Of a DNA stretch of 64,000 nt, positions 1-8,004 are shown in pieces. The stretch covers positions 1 to 64,000 of the forward strand of contig JANRKN010000128.1 in NCBI GenBank assembly GCA_033763435.1, read 5' to 3'. Made by a program: the position numbers and the translations under genes. Position 1 is the stretch's first letter, and each line of letters begins with the position of its first letter. Origin of the DNA: JANRKN01 sp033763435. Its GTDB lineage: Bacteria; Planctomycetota; Phycisphaerae; Phycisphaerales; UBA1924. The notes beneath the pieces are model-generated. The model was not told the origin of the DNA and did no database searches. It worked only from the letters and a program-made list of their open reading frames with translations.

Positions 1-116
1 CGCTCGAGCGCGGGCTTCTTGCACGCGGGGCACTTCTTGAGCCTCGGCGCGGTCATCGACTGGAATTCTTCGAACTCGTGCCCGCACGCCCCGCAGCGGT
101 ACTCATACGTCGGCAT
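1..116 (-). CDS. FmdB-family zinc ribbon protein (3' part cut by window edge)
   Basis: The frame starts at an ATG at 116 and runs off the left edge, so only the first 38 residues are visible. They begin MPTYEYRCGACGHEFE and continue to a second CPAC pair, giving the CxxC...CxxC zinc ribbon of the FmdB/CxxC_CxxC_SSSS regulatory-protein family. Members are about 60-110 residues long and have no firmly established biochemical role. The gene lies downstream of grpE in the same direction with a gap of 38 bases, so it may be the last gene of the dnaJ-grpE transcript. The family call is firm for such a short piece because the N-terminus is highly characteristic; the C-terminal part cannot be judged. 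Confidence 0.85.
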   Translation of the reverse strand, partial: MPTYEYRCGACGHEFEEFQSMTAPRLKKCPACKKPALE

Positions 117-154
117 CGGTGGATCCTCTCCTGCCCGGAGCCCCTTGCGTTCTC

Positions 155-703
155 TTACCCGTTCGGCGCGACCATCACCTTCGCGGGCCGGAGCACGCGG
201 TCGCCCGTCGGGCCCGCGAGCGTGTAGCCGGCCTGCAGCGTCTGGACGATCCGCCCGGGCTCGACGCCCTCCGCGGCCTGCTGCACGACGGCCTCGTGCC
301 GGCCGGGCACGAACTCGTCGTTGCGCGACGGGCTGAGCGTCGCGACGCCCAGCGACTGGAGCACACGCATGAGCTCATCGCGGATCACGCGGAGCCCTGC
401 GACGGCCTGCTCCGCGGTCATCTTCGTCGCGTCCTGCTGCAGCGCGATGTCGAAGTGGTCCATCACGGCGACGACCTGCTGGATCACCGCGCCCTTGCCG
501 TGGTCCTTCGCGACGGCCTCGTTCTGCACGGCCCGGCGCTGGGAGTTCTGGTAGTCGGCCAGCGTCATCAGGTACTTGCCGCGGACGTCGGCAAGCTCGG
601 TCTCGAGCGCCGCGAGCCGCTCTTCGAGGCCGCCGGTGGACCGTGGATCGGAGCCCTCGGCCTGATCGGCCGGCCCCGCGCTGTTGGTGTTGGTTTCGCT
701 CAT
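155..703 (-). CDS. grpE: Nucleotide exchange factor GrpE
   Basis: This 182-residue protein is the ADP/ATP exchange factor of DnaK. It has an acidic, disordered N-terminus, a coiled coil around residues 30-75 containing DYQNSQRRA, then the GrpE head with the conserved DHFDIAL stretch and a C-terminal beta domain ending near RPAKVMVAPNG. The ATG at 703 is preferred because it gives the usual MSE... start and has GAGG just upstream. A GTG at 748 in the same frame overlaps the dnaJ stop (GTGA) and would add 15 unusual Trp/Arg-rich residues; it could still aid translational coupling. The gene follows dnaJ directly; dnaK itself is not in the window. Confidence 0.93.
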   Translation of the reverse strand: MSETNTNSAGPADQAEGSDPRSTGGLEERLAALETELADVRGKYLMTLADYQNSQRRAVQNEAVAKDHGKGAVIQQVVAVMDHFDIALQQDATKMTAEQAVAGLRVIRDELMRVLQSLGVATLSPSRNDEFVPGRHEAVVQQAAEGVEPGRIVQTLQAGYTLAGPTGDRVLRPAKVMVAPNG

Positions 704-744
704 ACGCGCCTCGGAATCATGCTTGTCTCTCCGCCACCACGCCG

Positions 745-1896
745 TCACGACAGGAGGTCCTTGATCTTCTTCAGGAACCCGTGCGACTCGGGGAGCACCC
801 GCTCATCCTCGGTCGCGGCGAAGTCGCGAAGGAGCTTCTCCTGCTTGTCGCTCAGTTTCTTGGGAATCTCGACCGCGACGCCGACGATCAGGTCGCCGCG
901 GCGGCCCGAGCGCAGGTTGGGCAATCCGGCCTCGCTCACGCGGAAGATCGAGCCGTGCTGCGTGCCGCGGGGGATCCGCAGCTCGCGCTCGGAGTCGAGC
1001 GTCGGGACCTTTACGTCCGCGCCGAGCGCGGCCTGGGTGAAGGAGATCGGCATCTCCATGACGAGATGGTCGCCCTCGCGGCGGAAGACCTCGTGCTCCT
1101 GGACGCGGACGACGACGTGGAGATCGCCGCGGACGCCTTCGCCCGAGGGTGAGGCTTCGGGCGGGGGCGGTTCGCCTTCGCCCGGGACGCGGACGATCTG
1201 GCCGTCGCGGATGCCGGGCGGGATGCGCACGGCGAGCTTGCGTTCGCGGGGTGTGCGTCCCTTGCCTCGGCACGTGTCGCAGGGGTCTTTGATCATGGTG
1301 CCGCGGCCGCCGCAGTCGGGGCAGCCGACGACCATGCGGAAGAGCCCGCCCATGCCGGTTTGTTGGACTTTGCCGTGCCCGCCGCAGGTGCTGCACTTGA
1401 CGGGCTTGCTGCCGGGCTTGGCGCCGGTGCCGGTGCACTTGTCGCAGACATCGAGGCGTGCGAACTTGACGTCGCGCTCGGCGCCTGAGAGCACCTCGTT
1501 GAGGTCGATGACGACTTCGGTTTCAAGGTCAAAGCCGCGTGCGGGCCCGCGGGAGCGCCCGCCGCCGCCACCAGGGGCGCCGCCCATACCCGCGAAGATG
1601 TCGTGGAACATCGAGAAGATGTCCGACACGTCCATCCGCGAGAAGTCGTGCGCCGCGGCGCCCTGACCCTTGACGCCCTCAAAGCCAAACTGGTCGTAGC
1701 GCTGACGCTTCTGCGCGTCAGAGAGGATCTCGTACGCCTCGGCGGCTTCCTTGAACCTGGCTTCGGCCTCGGCATCGCCCGGGTTGCGGTCCGGGTGATA
1801 CTTCATCGCGAGGCGTCGGTAGGCCCGCTTGATCTCCTCGCCGTCGGCGCCCTTCTCCACGCCGAGGATCTCGTAGTAGTCACGCTGTGCGGGCAT
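745..1896 (-). CDS. dnaJ: Chaperone DnaJ (full-length type I Hsp40)
   Basis: DnaJ delivers substrates to DnaK and stimulates its ATPase. The 383-residue protein has all type I parts in order: a J domain (about 5-70) with the HPD motif at residues 34-36, a Gly/Phe-type linker with FAGMGGAPGGGG, four zinc-binding CxxCxGxG repeats (CDKCTGTG, CSTCGGHG, CPDCGGRG, CDTCRGKG), and the two C-terminal substrate-binding domains. It is normal in length for the family. The gene lies 80 bases downstream of groEL1, but a strong hairpin terminator sits in that gap, so it probably has its own promoter. It is followed by grpE. Confidence 0.97.
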   Translation of the reverse strand: MPAQRDYYEILGVEKGADGEEIKRAYRRLAMKYHPDRNPGDAEAEARFKEAAEAYEILSDAQKRQRYDQFGFEGVKGQGAAAHDFSRMDVSDIFSMFHDIFAGMGGAPGGGGGRSRGPARGFDLETEVVIDLNEVLSGAERDVKFARLDVCDKCTGTGAKPGSKPVKCSTCGGHGKVQQTGMGGLFRMVVGCPDCGGRGTMIKDPCDTCRGKGRTPRERKLAVRIPPGIRDGQIVRVPGEGEPPPPEASPSGEGVRGDLHVVVRVQEHEVFRREGDHLVMEMPISFTQAALGADVKVPTLDSERELRIPRGTQHGSIFRVSEAGLPNLRSGRRGDLIVGVAVEIPKKLSDKQEKLLRDFAATEDERVLPESHGFLKKIKDLLS

Positions 1897-1925
1897 GGGT
1901 CAATCCAGTGGGGCAGCGAGGCGGT

Positions 1926-1966
1926 GGATCAAACAAATCAACCCGCCGGGCTTTCGACCGGCGGGC
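1926..1966 (-). terminator. Intrinsic terminator after groES-groEL1
   Basis: On the minus strand an eight-base-pair stem (CCCGCCGG at 1965-1958 with CCGGCGGG at 1949-1942) around a TCGAAAG-type loop is followed by TTGATTTGTTTG. It lies just beyond the groEL1 stop and before dnaJ, and separates the chaperonin operon from dnaJ-grpE. The T-tract is interrupted, so some read-through is possible. Confidence 0.75.
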
Positions 1967-1976
1967 TGGAGCAAAC

Positions 1977-3590
1977 TCAGTTCACCGCGCCCGTCTCGAC
2001 CTTGGCCTCGTCCTTGAGGTCGGTCACGAGCACATCGGTGGTCAGCATCAGGCCCGACACCGACGCGGCGTTGATCAGCGCGGTCTTGGCGACCAGCGCG
2101 GGATCGATGATCCCGATCTTCACCATGTCGGTGTAGTCGCCCGTCGCGGCGTTGAAGCCGAACGAGCCCTTGCCTTCCTTGACCTTCTCGACGACGAGGT
2201 CGCCGTCGAACCCGCCGTTCTCGGCGATCTGCCGGAGGCAGGCCTCGACCGCGCGGGTGACGATGTCAAAGCCCAGAGCCTCATCGCCCTTGGCCTTCTT
2301 CTTCGCGGCCTGGATGGCCTCCTGCGTGCGGATCAGCGCGACGCCGCCGCCCGGGACGTAGCCCTCCTTCGCCGCGCAGCGCGTGGCGTGGAGCGCATCG
2401 TCGACGAGGTCCTTGGTCGCCTTCATCGCGGCCTCGGAGACGCCGCCGACGGAGATGATCGCGACGCCGCTGGTCAGCTTCGCGAGGCGCTCCATGAGCT
2501 TCTCGCGGTCGTAGTCGCTGGTGCTCTTGTCGTGCTGCGACTTGATCTGCGCGGCGCGGGCCTGGATGTCGGCCTTCTTGCCCGCGCCCTCGATGACCGT
2601 CGTGTCGTCCTTGGTGACGACGATCTTCTTGGCCCGGCCCAACTCCGAGAGCTCGATCGAATCGAGGCTCCGGCCCAGGTCCTCGGCGAAGAACGTGCCG
2701 CCGGTGAGCACTGCGATGTCGCCCAGCATCGCCTTGCGGCGGTCGCCGAAGCCCGGGGCCTTGACGGCGCAGATCTTCAGCGTGCCGCGGAGACGGTTGA
2801 CGACCAGCGTCGCGAGCGCTTCGTTCTCGACTTCTTCGGCGATCAGCAGCACGGGGCGGCCCGCGGTCGCGACCTTGTTCAGCAGCGGCAGCAGGTCGAC
2901 GAGGTTCGAGATCTTCTTCTCGTAGATGAGGATGTACGCGTCCTCGAGCACGCACTCGGCGGTCTTCGGGTCGGTCATGAAGTAGGGCGACAGGTAGCCC
3001 TTGTCGAACTGCATGCCCTCGACGTACTCGAGCGTGGTGGTCGCGCCCTTACCGTCCTCGATCTCGCAGACGCCCTCGGCGCCGACCTTGGCGATCGCCT
3101 CGGCGATCAGCTCGCCGACGGCCGAGTCGTGGTTGGCCGAGACCGTCGCGATCTTCTTGTAGTCGTCCTTGCCCTTGCACTTGACGGCCATGGCGTCGAT
3201 CGCTTCGGCGGCGACCTCGGCGGCGCGGTTGATGCCGCGCTGGAGCTGCACGGGGTTCGCGCCCGCGGTGACGTGGCGCAGGCCCTCACCGAAGATCGCC
3301 TGGGCGAGCACCGTGGCGGCGGTGGTGCCGTCGCCGGCCTTGTCGGCGGTCTTCTTCGCGACCTCGTTGACCATCTTCGCGCCCATCGACTGGAAGGGCT
3401 CGGGGAGCGAAATCTCCTTCGAGACCGAGACGCCGTCCTTGGTGACGTGCGGCCCGCCGTAGGACTTCTCGATCACGACATGGCTCCCGGCCGGGCCCAT
3501 CGTCACTTTGACCGCGTCGGCCAGCCGGTCCACGCCCTTCTTGAGCTCGAGGAGCGCGCCGTCGTGAAACATCAACTGCTTGGTGGACAT
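1977..3590 (-). CDS. groEL: Chaperonin GroEL, copy 1 (in groES operon, no GGM tail)
   Basis: This is a 60 kDa chaperonin subunit of 537 residues that folds proteins inside a GroES-capped cage. The ATP-site signature GDGTTAAT and the equatorial, intermediate and apical domains are all present and collinear with GroEL. Unlike most housekeeping GroELs it ends in [14 protein letters not shown] without the Gly-Gly-Met repeat tail, and the N-terminal half is divergent (for example [17 protein letters not shown]). It is 51 bases downstream of groES and so pairs with it in one operon. An AAGGAA ribosome site precedes the ATG at 3590. A second, canonical copy lies at 5104-6840; this copy may have a specialised substrate set. 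Confidence 0.96.
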   Translation of the reverse strand: MSTKQLMFHDGALLELKKGVDRLADAVKVTMGPAGSHVVIEKSYGGPHVTKDGVSVSKEISLPEPFQSMGAKMVNEVAKKTADKAGDGTTAATVLAQAIFGEGLRHVTAGANPVQLQRGINRAAEVAAEAIDAMAVKCKGKDDYKKIATVSANHDSAVGELIAEAIAKVGAEGVCEIEDGKGATTTLEYVEGMQFDKGYLSPYFMTDPKTAECVLEDAYILIYEKKISNLVDLLPLLNKVATAGRPVLLIAEEVENEALATLVVNRLRGTLKICAVKAPGFGDRRKAMLGDIAVLTGGTFFAEDLGRSLDSIELSELGRAKKIVVTKDDTTVIEGAGKKADIQARAAQIKSQHDKSTSDYDREKLMERLAKLTSGVAIISVGGVSEAAMKATKDLVDDALHATRCAAKEGYVPGGGVALIRTQEAIQAAKKKAKGDEALGFDIVTRAVEACLRQIAENGGFDGDLVVEKVKEGKGSFGFNAATGDYTDMVKIGIIDPALVAKTALINAASVSGLMLTTDVLVTDLKDEAKVETGAVN

Positions 3591-3641
3591 GTGTTCGATT
3601 CCTTGTGCCTGAAGTGACCGTACGAGCCGCTGGGCAGGGCC

Positions 3642-3938
3642 TTAGCCGCCGACGACGCCGAGCAGTTCGCTCTCGCGGAGGATCAGGTGCTTGACGCCCT
3701 TGATCTCGACCTCGGTGCCCGCGTACTTGCCGTAGACCACCGTGTCGCCCTTACCGACCGACATCTCGGCGCGCTTGCCGTTGTCCAGGCGCTTGCCGGG
3801 GCCGACGGCCACGACTTCGCCCTTCACCGGCTTCTCTTTGCTCGTCTCGGGCAGGTACAGGCCTGACGCGGTCTTGGTCTCAGGCTCGATCGGCTTGACG
3901 AGAACGCGATCCTCAAGCGGCTTGACGTGCATGTTCAT
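3642..3938 (-). CDS. groES: Co-chaperonin GroES
   Basis: This 98-residue protein forms the heptameric lid of GroEL. It has the typical start (VKPLEDRVLVKP), a mobile loop around residues 20-35 (KTASGLYLPETSKEKP) and the conserved VVAVGPGKR strand. The ATG at 3938 has AGAGGAG at a good distance; an ATG two codons later is also possible. It is the first gene of the groES-groEL1 operon. I looked upstream for the CIRCE repeat (TTAGCACTC and its inverse) and for an RpoH-type promoter and saw neither, so heat-shock control is not evident from the sequence. Confidence 0.97.
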   Translation of the reverse strand: MNMHVKPLEDRVLVKPIEPETKTASGLYLPETSKEKPVKGEVVAVGPGKRLDNGKRAEMSVGKGDTVVYGKYAGTEVEIKGVKHLILRESELLGVVGG

Positions 3939-4115
3939 GCTCCTCTGTCTTTCTGTGGTTGGTTCTGTGCTTCTCTGCCCGGGTCACCGGCGGACGATCG
4001 CGCCGTCGGCAACCCGCAAACTCTCACGCTTCCCCGCCCCCACCCAAACGCCCTCAAACCTGCCCCCCCGCACGCCATTCCCCGACGATTGCTCCCGACC
4101 CTCAAGGCGCATCGC

Positions 4116-4790
4116 TCACTCGCTCGTGCCGGCGTGCCCCGAGTTCGGCGGAGACTCCGGCGCAGGCGTGCGCTTCTTCAGGCGCGCCCGCACGATCTCA
4201 AACACGATCGGCACGAGCGAGACGACGACGATGCCGATCACCATCGCGCCGAAGTTTTTCTTCACGAACTCCAGGTGCCCGAACGCATAGCCCGCGCCGA
4301 CGCAGACGCTGATCCAGAGCACGCCGCCCACGATGTTGAAGAGCGCAAAGCGCGCATAGGTCATCTCCGCGGCGCCCGCGACGAAGGGGACGAAGGTCCG
4401 CACGATCGGCACAAAGCGACCGAGGACGATCGCCTTGCCGCCGTGCTTCTCGTAGAAGGCGTGGGCCTGATCGAAGTACTTGCGCTTGACCCAACGCGTG
4501 CCGACGATGCGATGCCCGAAGAATTTGCCGATCGAGTAGTTGACGGCATCGCCCGCGACGGCCGCGGCGATGAGCAGGCCGAGCACGAGCCAGACGTTCA
4601 ACGTGCCCGAGCCGCTGAGCGCGCCCACGGCAAAGAGCAGCGAATCGCCCGGCAGGAACGGGAAGACCACCAGCCCCGTCTCCGCAAAGATGATGACGAA
4701 CAGCAGCCCGTACACCCAGGCCCCGTGCTGCTGCACGAACTGCCCCAGGTGCTGATCGACGTGAAGAAAGATGTCGAGCAATTGCTGCAT
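4116..4790 (-). CDS. DedA-family membrane protein
   Basis: This 224-residue integral membrane protein matches the DedA (SNARE-associated, VTT) family. Bacterial members are implicated in undecaprenyl phosphate or lipid scrambling and in membrane potential homeostasis. Diagnostic features are FAETGLVVFPFLPGDSLLF near residue 40, GDAVNYSIG in the next helix, and the GRFVPIVRTFVPFVAG stretch near residue 130 with its conserved Arg and Pro. Several hydrophobic helices follow and the tail is hydrophilic (KKRTPAPESPPNSGH). It is downstream of the small gene at 4827-5045 in the same direction. The nearest GGAGG is about 17 bases from the ATG, so the start is moderately certain. Confidence 0.9.
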   Translation of the reverse strand: MQQLLDIFLHVDQHLGQFVQQHGAWVYGLLFVIIFAETGLVVFPFLPGDSLLFAVGALSGSGTLNVWLVLGLLIAAAVAGDAVNYSIGKFFGHRIVGTRWVKRKYFDQAHAFYEKHGGKAIVLGRFVPIVRTFVPFVAGAAEMTYARFALFNIVGGVLWISVCVGAGYAFGHLEFVKKNFGAMVIGIVVVSLVPIVFEIVRARLKKRTPAPESPPNSGHAGTSE

Positions 4791-4826
4791 GCATCATCGC
4801 CGAAGCCTCCGCGGAGGCCGACCGGC

Positions 4827-5045
4827 TTACACCTTGGGCCGGACGTTGGACAGCGTGCTCTTGCTCGCGCCCGAGGAGCCGTGGCTCACCGAGCCCGCGC
4901 CCTGTGTTCCATGCTGGTGCACGGCGGTCTTGCCCGTGTCGGGCGCGGCGGTGTTGGCGGCGGGCGCGATGGGCGAGGGCTTGAGGCCCCCGCCGACGAG
5001 CCCTGCGCCGCCCGTGCGGCCGAGCAGATCCTTGGCTTTGCTCAT
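4827..5045 (-). CDS. Small Gly/Ser-rich protein downstream of groEL2 (unknown function)
   Basis: I do not recognise this 72-residue protein. It begins MSKAKDLLGRTGGAGLVGGG, is rich in Gly, Ser, Ala and Thr, has His residues near the middle (AVHQHGTQG) and ends basic (LSNVRPKV). It has no signal peptide or membrane helix and is probably disordered. The ATG at 5045 is preceded by GGAAG at a good distance. It lies 58 bases after the groEL2 stop in the same direction with no clear terminator between, so it is probably co-transcribed with groEL2. A chaperonin-linked role is only a guess from position. The coding call rests on start, ribosome site and coherent composition. Confidence 0.6.
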   Translation of the reverse strand: MSKAKDLLGRTGGAGLVGGGLKPSPIAPAANTAAPDTGKTAVHQHGTQGAGSVSHGSSGASKSTLSNVRPKV

Positions 5046-5103
5046 GGACAACTTCCTTTCTGTCTGCGTGCGGATGAGGTGATCGCGTGGTTGGTTGCCA
5101 GGC

Positions 5104-6840
5104 TCAGAAGCCCATGCCGCCCATGCCACCCATCCCGCCCATGCCACCCATGCCACCCATTCCGCCCATGCCTCCGCCGCCCGCGGGGGCCGCTTCCTTG
5201 GGCTCGGGCTTGCTGGTGACGATGCAGTCGGCGGCAAGGAGGACCGTCGCGACCGACGCAGCGTTCTGCAGCGCGGAGCGATCGACCTTGGCGGGCGTGA
5301 TGACGCCCATCTGGATCATGTCGCCGTACTCGTCGGTGAGGGCGTTGTAACCGAAGGTGTCCTTCGTGGACTCGGCGACCTTCGAGACGACGACCGAGCC
5401 CTTAGCGCCGGCGTTGTCGGCGATGGTGGTCGTGGGCACCGCGAGGGCCTTGTAGACCACGTCCATGCCCGCGGCCAGGTCGTACTTGAAGCGGCCGACG
5501 TCCTCGGCGTCGGCGTGACCGCCGGCCTTGCCGAAGACACTCTTCCACTCCTTGGCCTTCTCGATCGCCCGGCGCCCGCGGACGAAGCTCACGCCGCCGC
5601 CGGGGACGATGCCCTCGGCGACCGCCGCACGCGTCGCGTGCAGCGCGTCTTCGATGCGGGCCTTCTTTTCCTTCAGCTCGGCCTCGCTCGCGGCACCGAC
5701 CTTGACCACCGCGACGCCGCCCGCGAGCTTCGCCAGACGCTCCTGGAGCTTCTCGCGGTCGTAATCGCTGGTCGTCGAGTCGATCTCGCGGCGGATCTGC
5801 TCGATCCGGCCCTGGATCTTCTTGGTGTCGCCCGCGCCCTCGATCACCGTTGTGTTGTCGGCGTCGATTTCGATGCGCTTGGCCATGCCCAGGTGCCCGA
5901 TCTCGAGCTTCTCGAGCTCGATGCCCAGGTCCTTCATGACGGCCGTCGCGCCGGTGAGGATCGCGATGTCCTCGAGCATCGCCTTGCGGCGGTCGCCGTA
6001 GCCCGGCGCCTTCACTGCCGCGACGTTCAGCGTGCCGCGGAGCTTGTTGATGACCAGGGTGCTCAGCGCCTCGCCCGTCACGTCCTCGGCGATGATGAGC
6101 AGGGGCTTCTTGGCCTGCATCACCTTCTCGAGCAGCGGGATCAGCTTCTGGACGGACTCGATCTTGTCCTCGTGCACCAGCACGAAGCACTTGTCGAGCT
6201 CGACCTTCATCTCGTCGGCGTTGGTCACGAAGTTGGGCGAGAGGAACCCGCGGTCGAACTGCATGCCCTCAACGACCGTAACTTCGGTCTCGAGGCCCTT
6301 GCCCTCTTCGACGGTGATGACGCCGTCCTTGCCGACCTTCTCGAACGCGTCGGCCATGATCTTGCCGATCGCCGCGTCGTTGTTCGCGGAGATGGTCGCG
6401 ACGTTCTGGATGTCGCCTTTGCCTTTGATGGGCGTGGCCATGTCGTCGATTTCCTTGCCGACGAGCTCGACGGCCTGCTTCATGCCGCGGACGAGCGCGT
6501 TGGCGTCGACGCCCGAGGCGATGTACTTGAGCCCCTCACGGAAGAGCGCCTCGGCGAGCACGGTGGCGGTGGTGGTGCCGTCGCCCGCGTCATCGCTGGT
6601 CTTGCTGGCGGCCTCCTTCACGAGCTTGGCGCCCATGTTCTCGGCCTTGTTGCGCAGCTCGATCTCTTCCGCGACCGACACGCCATCCTTGGTCACGGTC
6701 GGGCCGCCCCAGCTCTTGTCGAGCACGGCATTGCGCCCGCGCGGGCCGAGCGTCGCTTTCACCGCTCGGGCCAGCTTCTCAACGCCGGCCAGAAGAGCCT
6801 GACGAGCTTCGACATCAAACACCAGTTCCTTGGCTGCCAT
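5104..6840 (-). CDS. groEL: Chaperonin GroEL, copy 2 (canonical, long GGM tail)
   Basis: This 578-residue chaperonin keeps the canonical GroEL features: [43 protein letters not shown] and the apical domain. It ends in an unusually long run of about seven Gly-Gly-Met units (residues about 555-578), encoded by an imperfect nine-base tandem repeat. That tail lines the folding cavity in GroEL. The ATG at 6840 gives the family start MAAKELVFD; the frame stays open further upstream but that part is not GroEL-like. There is no groES next to it, so it must share the one at 3642-3938 or another elsewhere. The small gene at 4827-5045 follows it. Confidence 0.96.
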   Translation of the reverse strand: MAAKELVFDVEARQALLAGVEKLARAVKATLGPRGRNAVLDKSWGGPTVTKDGVSVAEEIELRNKAENMGAKLVKEAASKTSDDAGDGTTTATVLAEALFREGLKYIASGVDANALVRGMKQAVELVGKEIDDMATPIKGKGDIQNVATISANNDAAIGKIMADAFEKVGKDGVITVEEGKGLETEVTVVEGMQFDRGFLSPNFVTNADEMKVELDKCFVLVHEDKIESVQKLIPLLEKVMQAKKPLLIIAEDVTGEALSTLVINKLRGTLNVAAVKAPGYGDRRKAMLEDIAILTGATAVMKDLGIELEKLEIGHLGMAKRIEIDADNTTVIEGAGDTKKIQGRIEQIRREIDSTTSDYDREKLQERLAKLAGGVAVVKVGAASEAELKEKKARIEDALHATRAAVAEGIVPGGGVSFVRGRRAIEKAKEWKSVFGKAGGHADAEDVGRFKYDLAAGMDVVYKALAVPTTTIADNAGAKGSVVVSKVAESTKDTFGYNALTDEYGDMIQMGVITPAKVDRSALQNAASVATVLLAADCIVTSKPEPKEAAPAGGGGMGGMGGMGGMGGMGGMGGMGF

Positions 6841-7230
6841 AGCTTCTCGACTCCCGAGGTTCGTGCTGCGAGATTCCGCCACCCACCCGCGGCGAACGAC
6901 GAAACGCCCTCCCCCGCCGCCACACAGGCAACGGCCGTGCCAGACCGCACAGACCGCCCAGGCCCGTACGTTGCCCCGCGCGCCAACCTCGGCGCGAGTC
7001 AAACCCTTCGGACCCGCGGGCCAAACCCCGCCCGAGGCACCTGGGGGCCCGATTCTCGCTGGCGCAGTCCGTTTCGGATCTGTCAGGCCCCCGGCGTGCA
7101 GTCCGGAAACCCTGCCGGATTGGCAGACGATCCGCTCCCACGGTCGAGGCGGGCGCGAGCGAGCCCGAACCCCGGCCCCGGACCGGCCCCACTGGTCGGG
7201 ATCCGGGAGGGTGGTCTACACTCGTCCCGC
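6841..7230. other. Divergent intergenic region between groEL2 and nuoA
   Basis: These 390 bases hold no gene I can support. They must contain promoters for groEL2 (minus) and nuoA (plus). On the minus strand TTGACT occurs near 6996-7001 but has no fitting -10. On the plus strand TACACT lies just before nuoA (listed separately). I see no CIRCE element. Open frames across the region are extensions of the flanking genes with no family resemblance. Confidence 0.6.
7217..7222 (+). promoter_or_regulatory. -10-like TACACT eight bases before the nuoA start
   Basis: TACACT ends eight bases before the ATG at 7231, which would place the transcription start at or within a base or two of the start codon. 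No -35 hexamer is evident. The only ribosome-site-like sequence (GGGAGG) is about 21 bases upstream, too far to act, which fits a leaderless mRNA. Confidence 0.45.
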
Positions 7231-7626
7231 ATGATGCTGCTCGCCGAGACGGACCTGAAGTCCTACTTGCCCGTGTTCCTCATTCTGATGATGGCGATCA
7301 CGTTCGCGGTCGCCAACGTCGTGCTGTCGCGCGTGTTCGGTCCCAACCGCGCAGGCAAGGTAAAGAGCAAGTCGTACGAGTCGGGCATGGACCCGGTCGG
7401 CACGGCCCGCAAGCGCTTCAACGTGCGGTTCTACCTGATCGCGATGGTCTTCCTCGTCTTCGACGTCGAGATCATCTTCCTCTATCCGTGGGCGGTGACG
7501 TTCCCGTCGCTGACGCCCCAGAGCAGCGAGGGCTTGGTGTGGCTCGGGCGCATTCTGTTCTTCCTCGCGACCACGGTCGTCGCGTACCTCTACGGCTTCC
7601 GCAAGGGCGTGTTCAAGTTCGACTGA
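7231..7626 (+). CDS. nuoA: NADH-quinone oxidoreductase subunit A (NuoA/NdhC), orphan
   Basis: This 131-residue, three-helix subunit of respiratory complex I lies in the membrane arm near the quinone site. The signature loop between helices 1 and 2 is present as KSKSYESGMDPVGTARKRF, followed by FYLIAMVFLVFDVEIIFLYPWA with the conserved acidic residues. The length is normal. No other nuo gene is nearby: the next gene is a signalling protein, and an intrinsic terminator follows directly, so the gene stands alone. The remaining subunits must be elsewhere in the genome. A second ATG follows immediately at 7234. Confidence 0.93.
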   Translation: MMLLAETDLKSYLPVFLILMMAITFAVANVVLSRVFGPNRAGKVKSKSYESGMDPVGTARKRFNVRFYLIAMVFLVFDVEIIFLYPWAVTFPSLTPQSSEGLVWLGRILFFLATTVVAYLYGFRKGVFKFD

Positions 7627-7663
7627 CAGCCGCGAAGCCCGCAGAATTCGAGTGATTTCCCCC

Positions 7664-7692
7664 AACCCGCGCGGCGCCGCGGGTTGTTTTTT
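7664..7692 (+). terminator. Intrinsic terminator after nuoA
   Basis: The stem AACCCGCG (7664-7671) pairs perfectly with CGCGGGTT (7678-7685) around a six-base loop, and G plus six T residues follow (7687-7692). It lies 38 bases after the nuoA stop. Confidence 0.9.
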
Positions 7693-8004
7693 CGCATCAT
7701 CGCGCCCCGGCACACTCGGCACACGCCGAACGTCCTCCGCGGCGTGGGCGTTGCGTGCGTGCGACGGTCCGGAGAAGCGGCCCGCACAGCCCGACCCTCC
7801 GGCACGACCGTGCCCGTGGGCGTCCTGCGCGACGTTTGCGCACCATCGACGCTCGACAGTCGCCGATCCTTCTCCGTCGCCGCGGACTTGAGGAGGGAGG
7901 CGGCGACTCGCTCGAGAGGGCGGGGGGTGGGTTTCAGGACGGGAGAGGGGCCCGGCGTTGAGAGCGCCACGGCCCGGTTCGGACACACGAGGAAGAGACG
8001 AGAC
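7693..8004. other. Gap before the EAL-domain gene, nothing recognised
   Basis: This stretch of 312 bases between the nuoA terminator and the next start codon shows no supported gene. I looked for a cyclic-di-GMP riboswitch because the next gene carries an EAL domain and found no matching core. GAGGAAGAG at about 7989-7997 is the ribosome site of the next gene. Confidence 0.5.

Noticed and set aside
1887..3617. Long open frame of 576 codons on the plus strand opposite groEL1
   Set aside because: It mirrors the groEL codons in a GC-rich genome, has no family resemblance, and its composition is a shadow of the real gene. The same applies to the frame opposite groEL2.
3939..4115. Search for CIRCE or an RpoH promoter upstream of groES
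   Set aside because: No TTAGCACTC-type repeat and no fitting heat-shock promoter is visible.
4805..4818. Palindrome GCCTCCGCGGAGGC just before dedA
   Set aside because: It contains the only GGAGG near the dedA start and is short and GC-only; chance is likely in this background.
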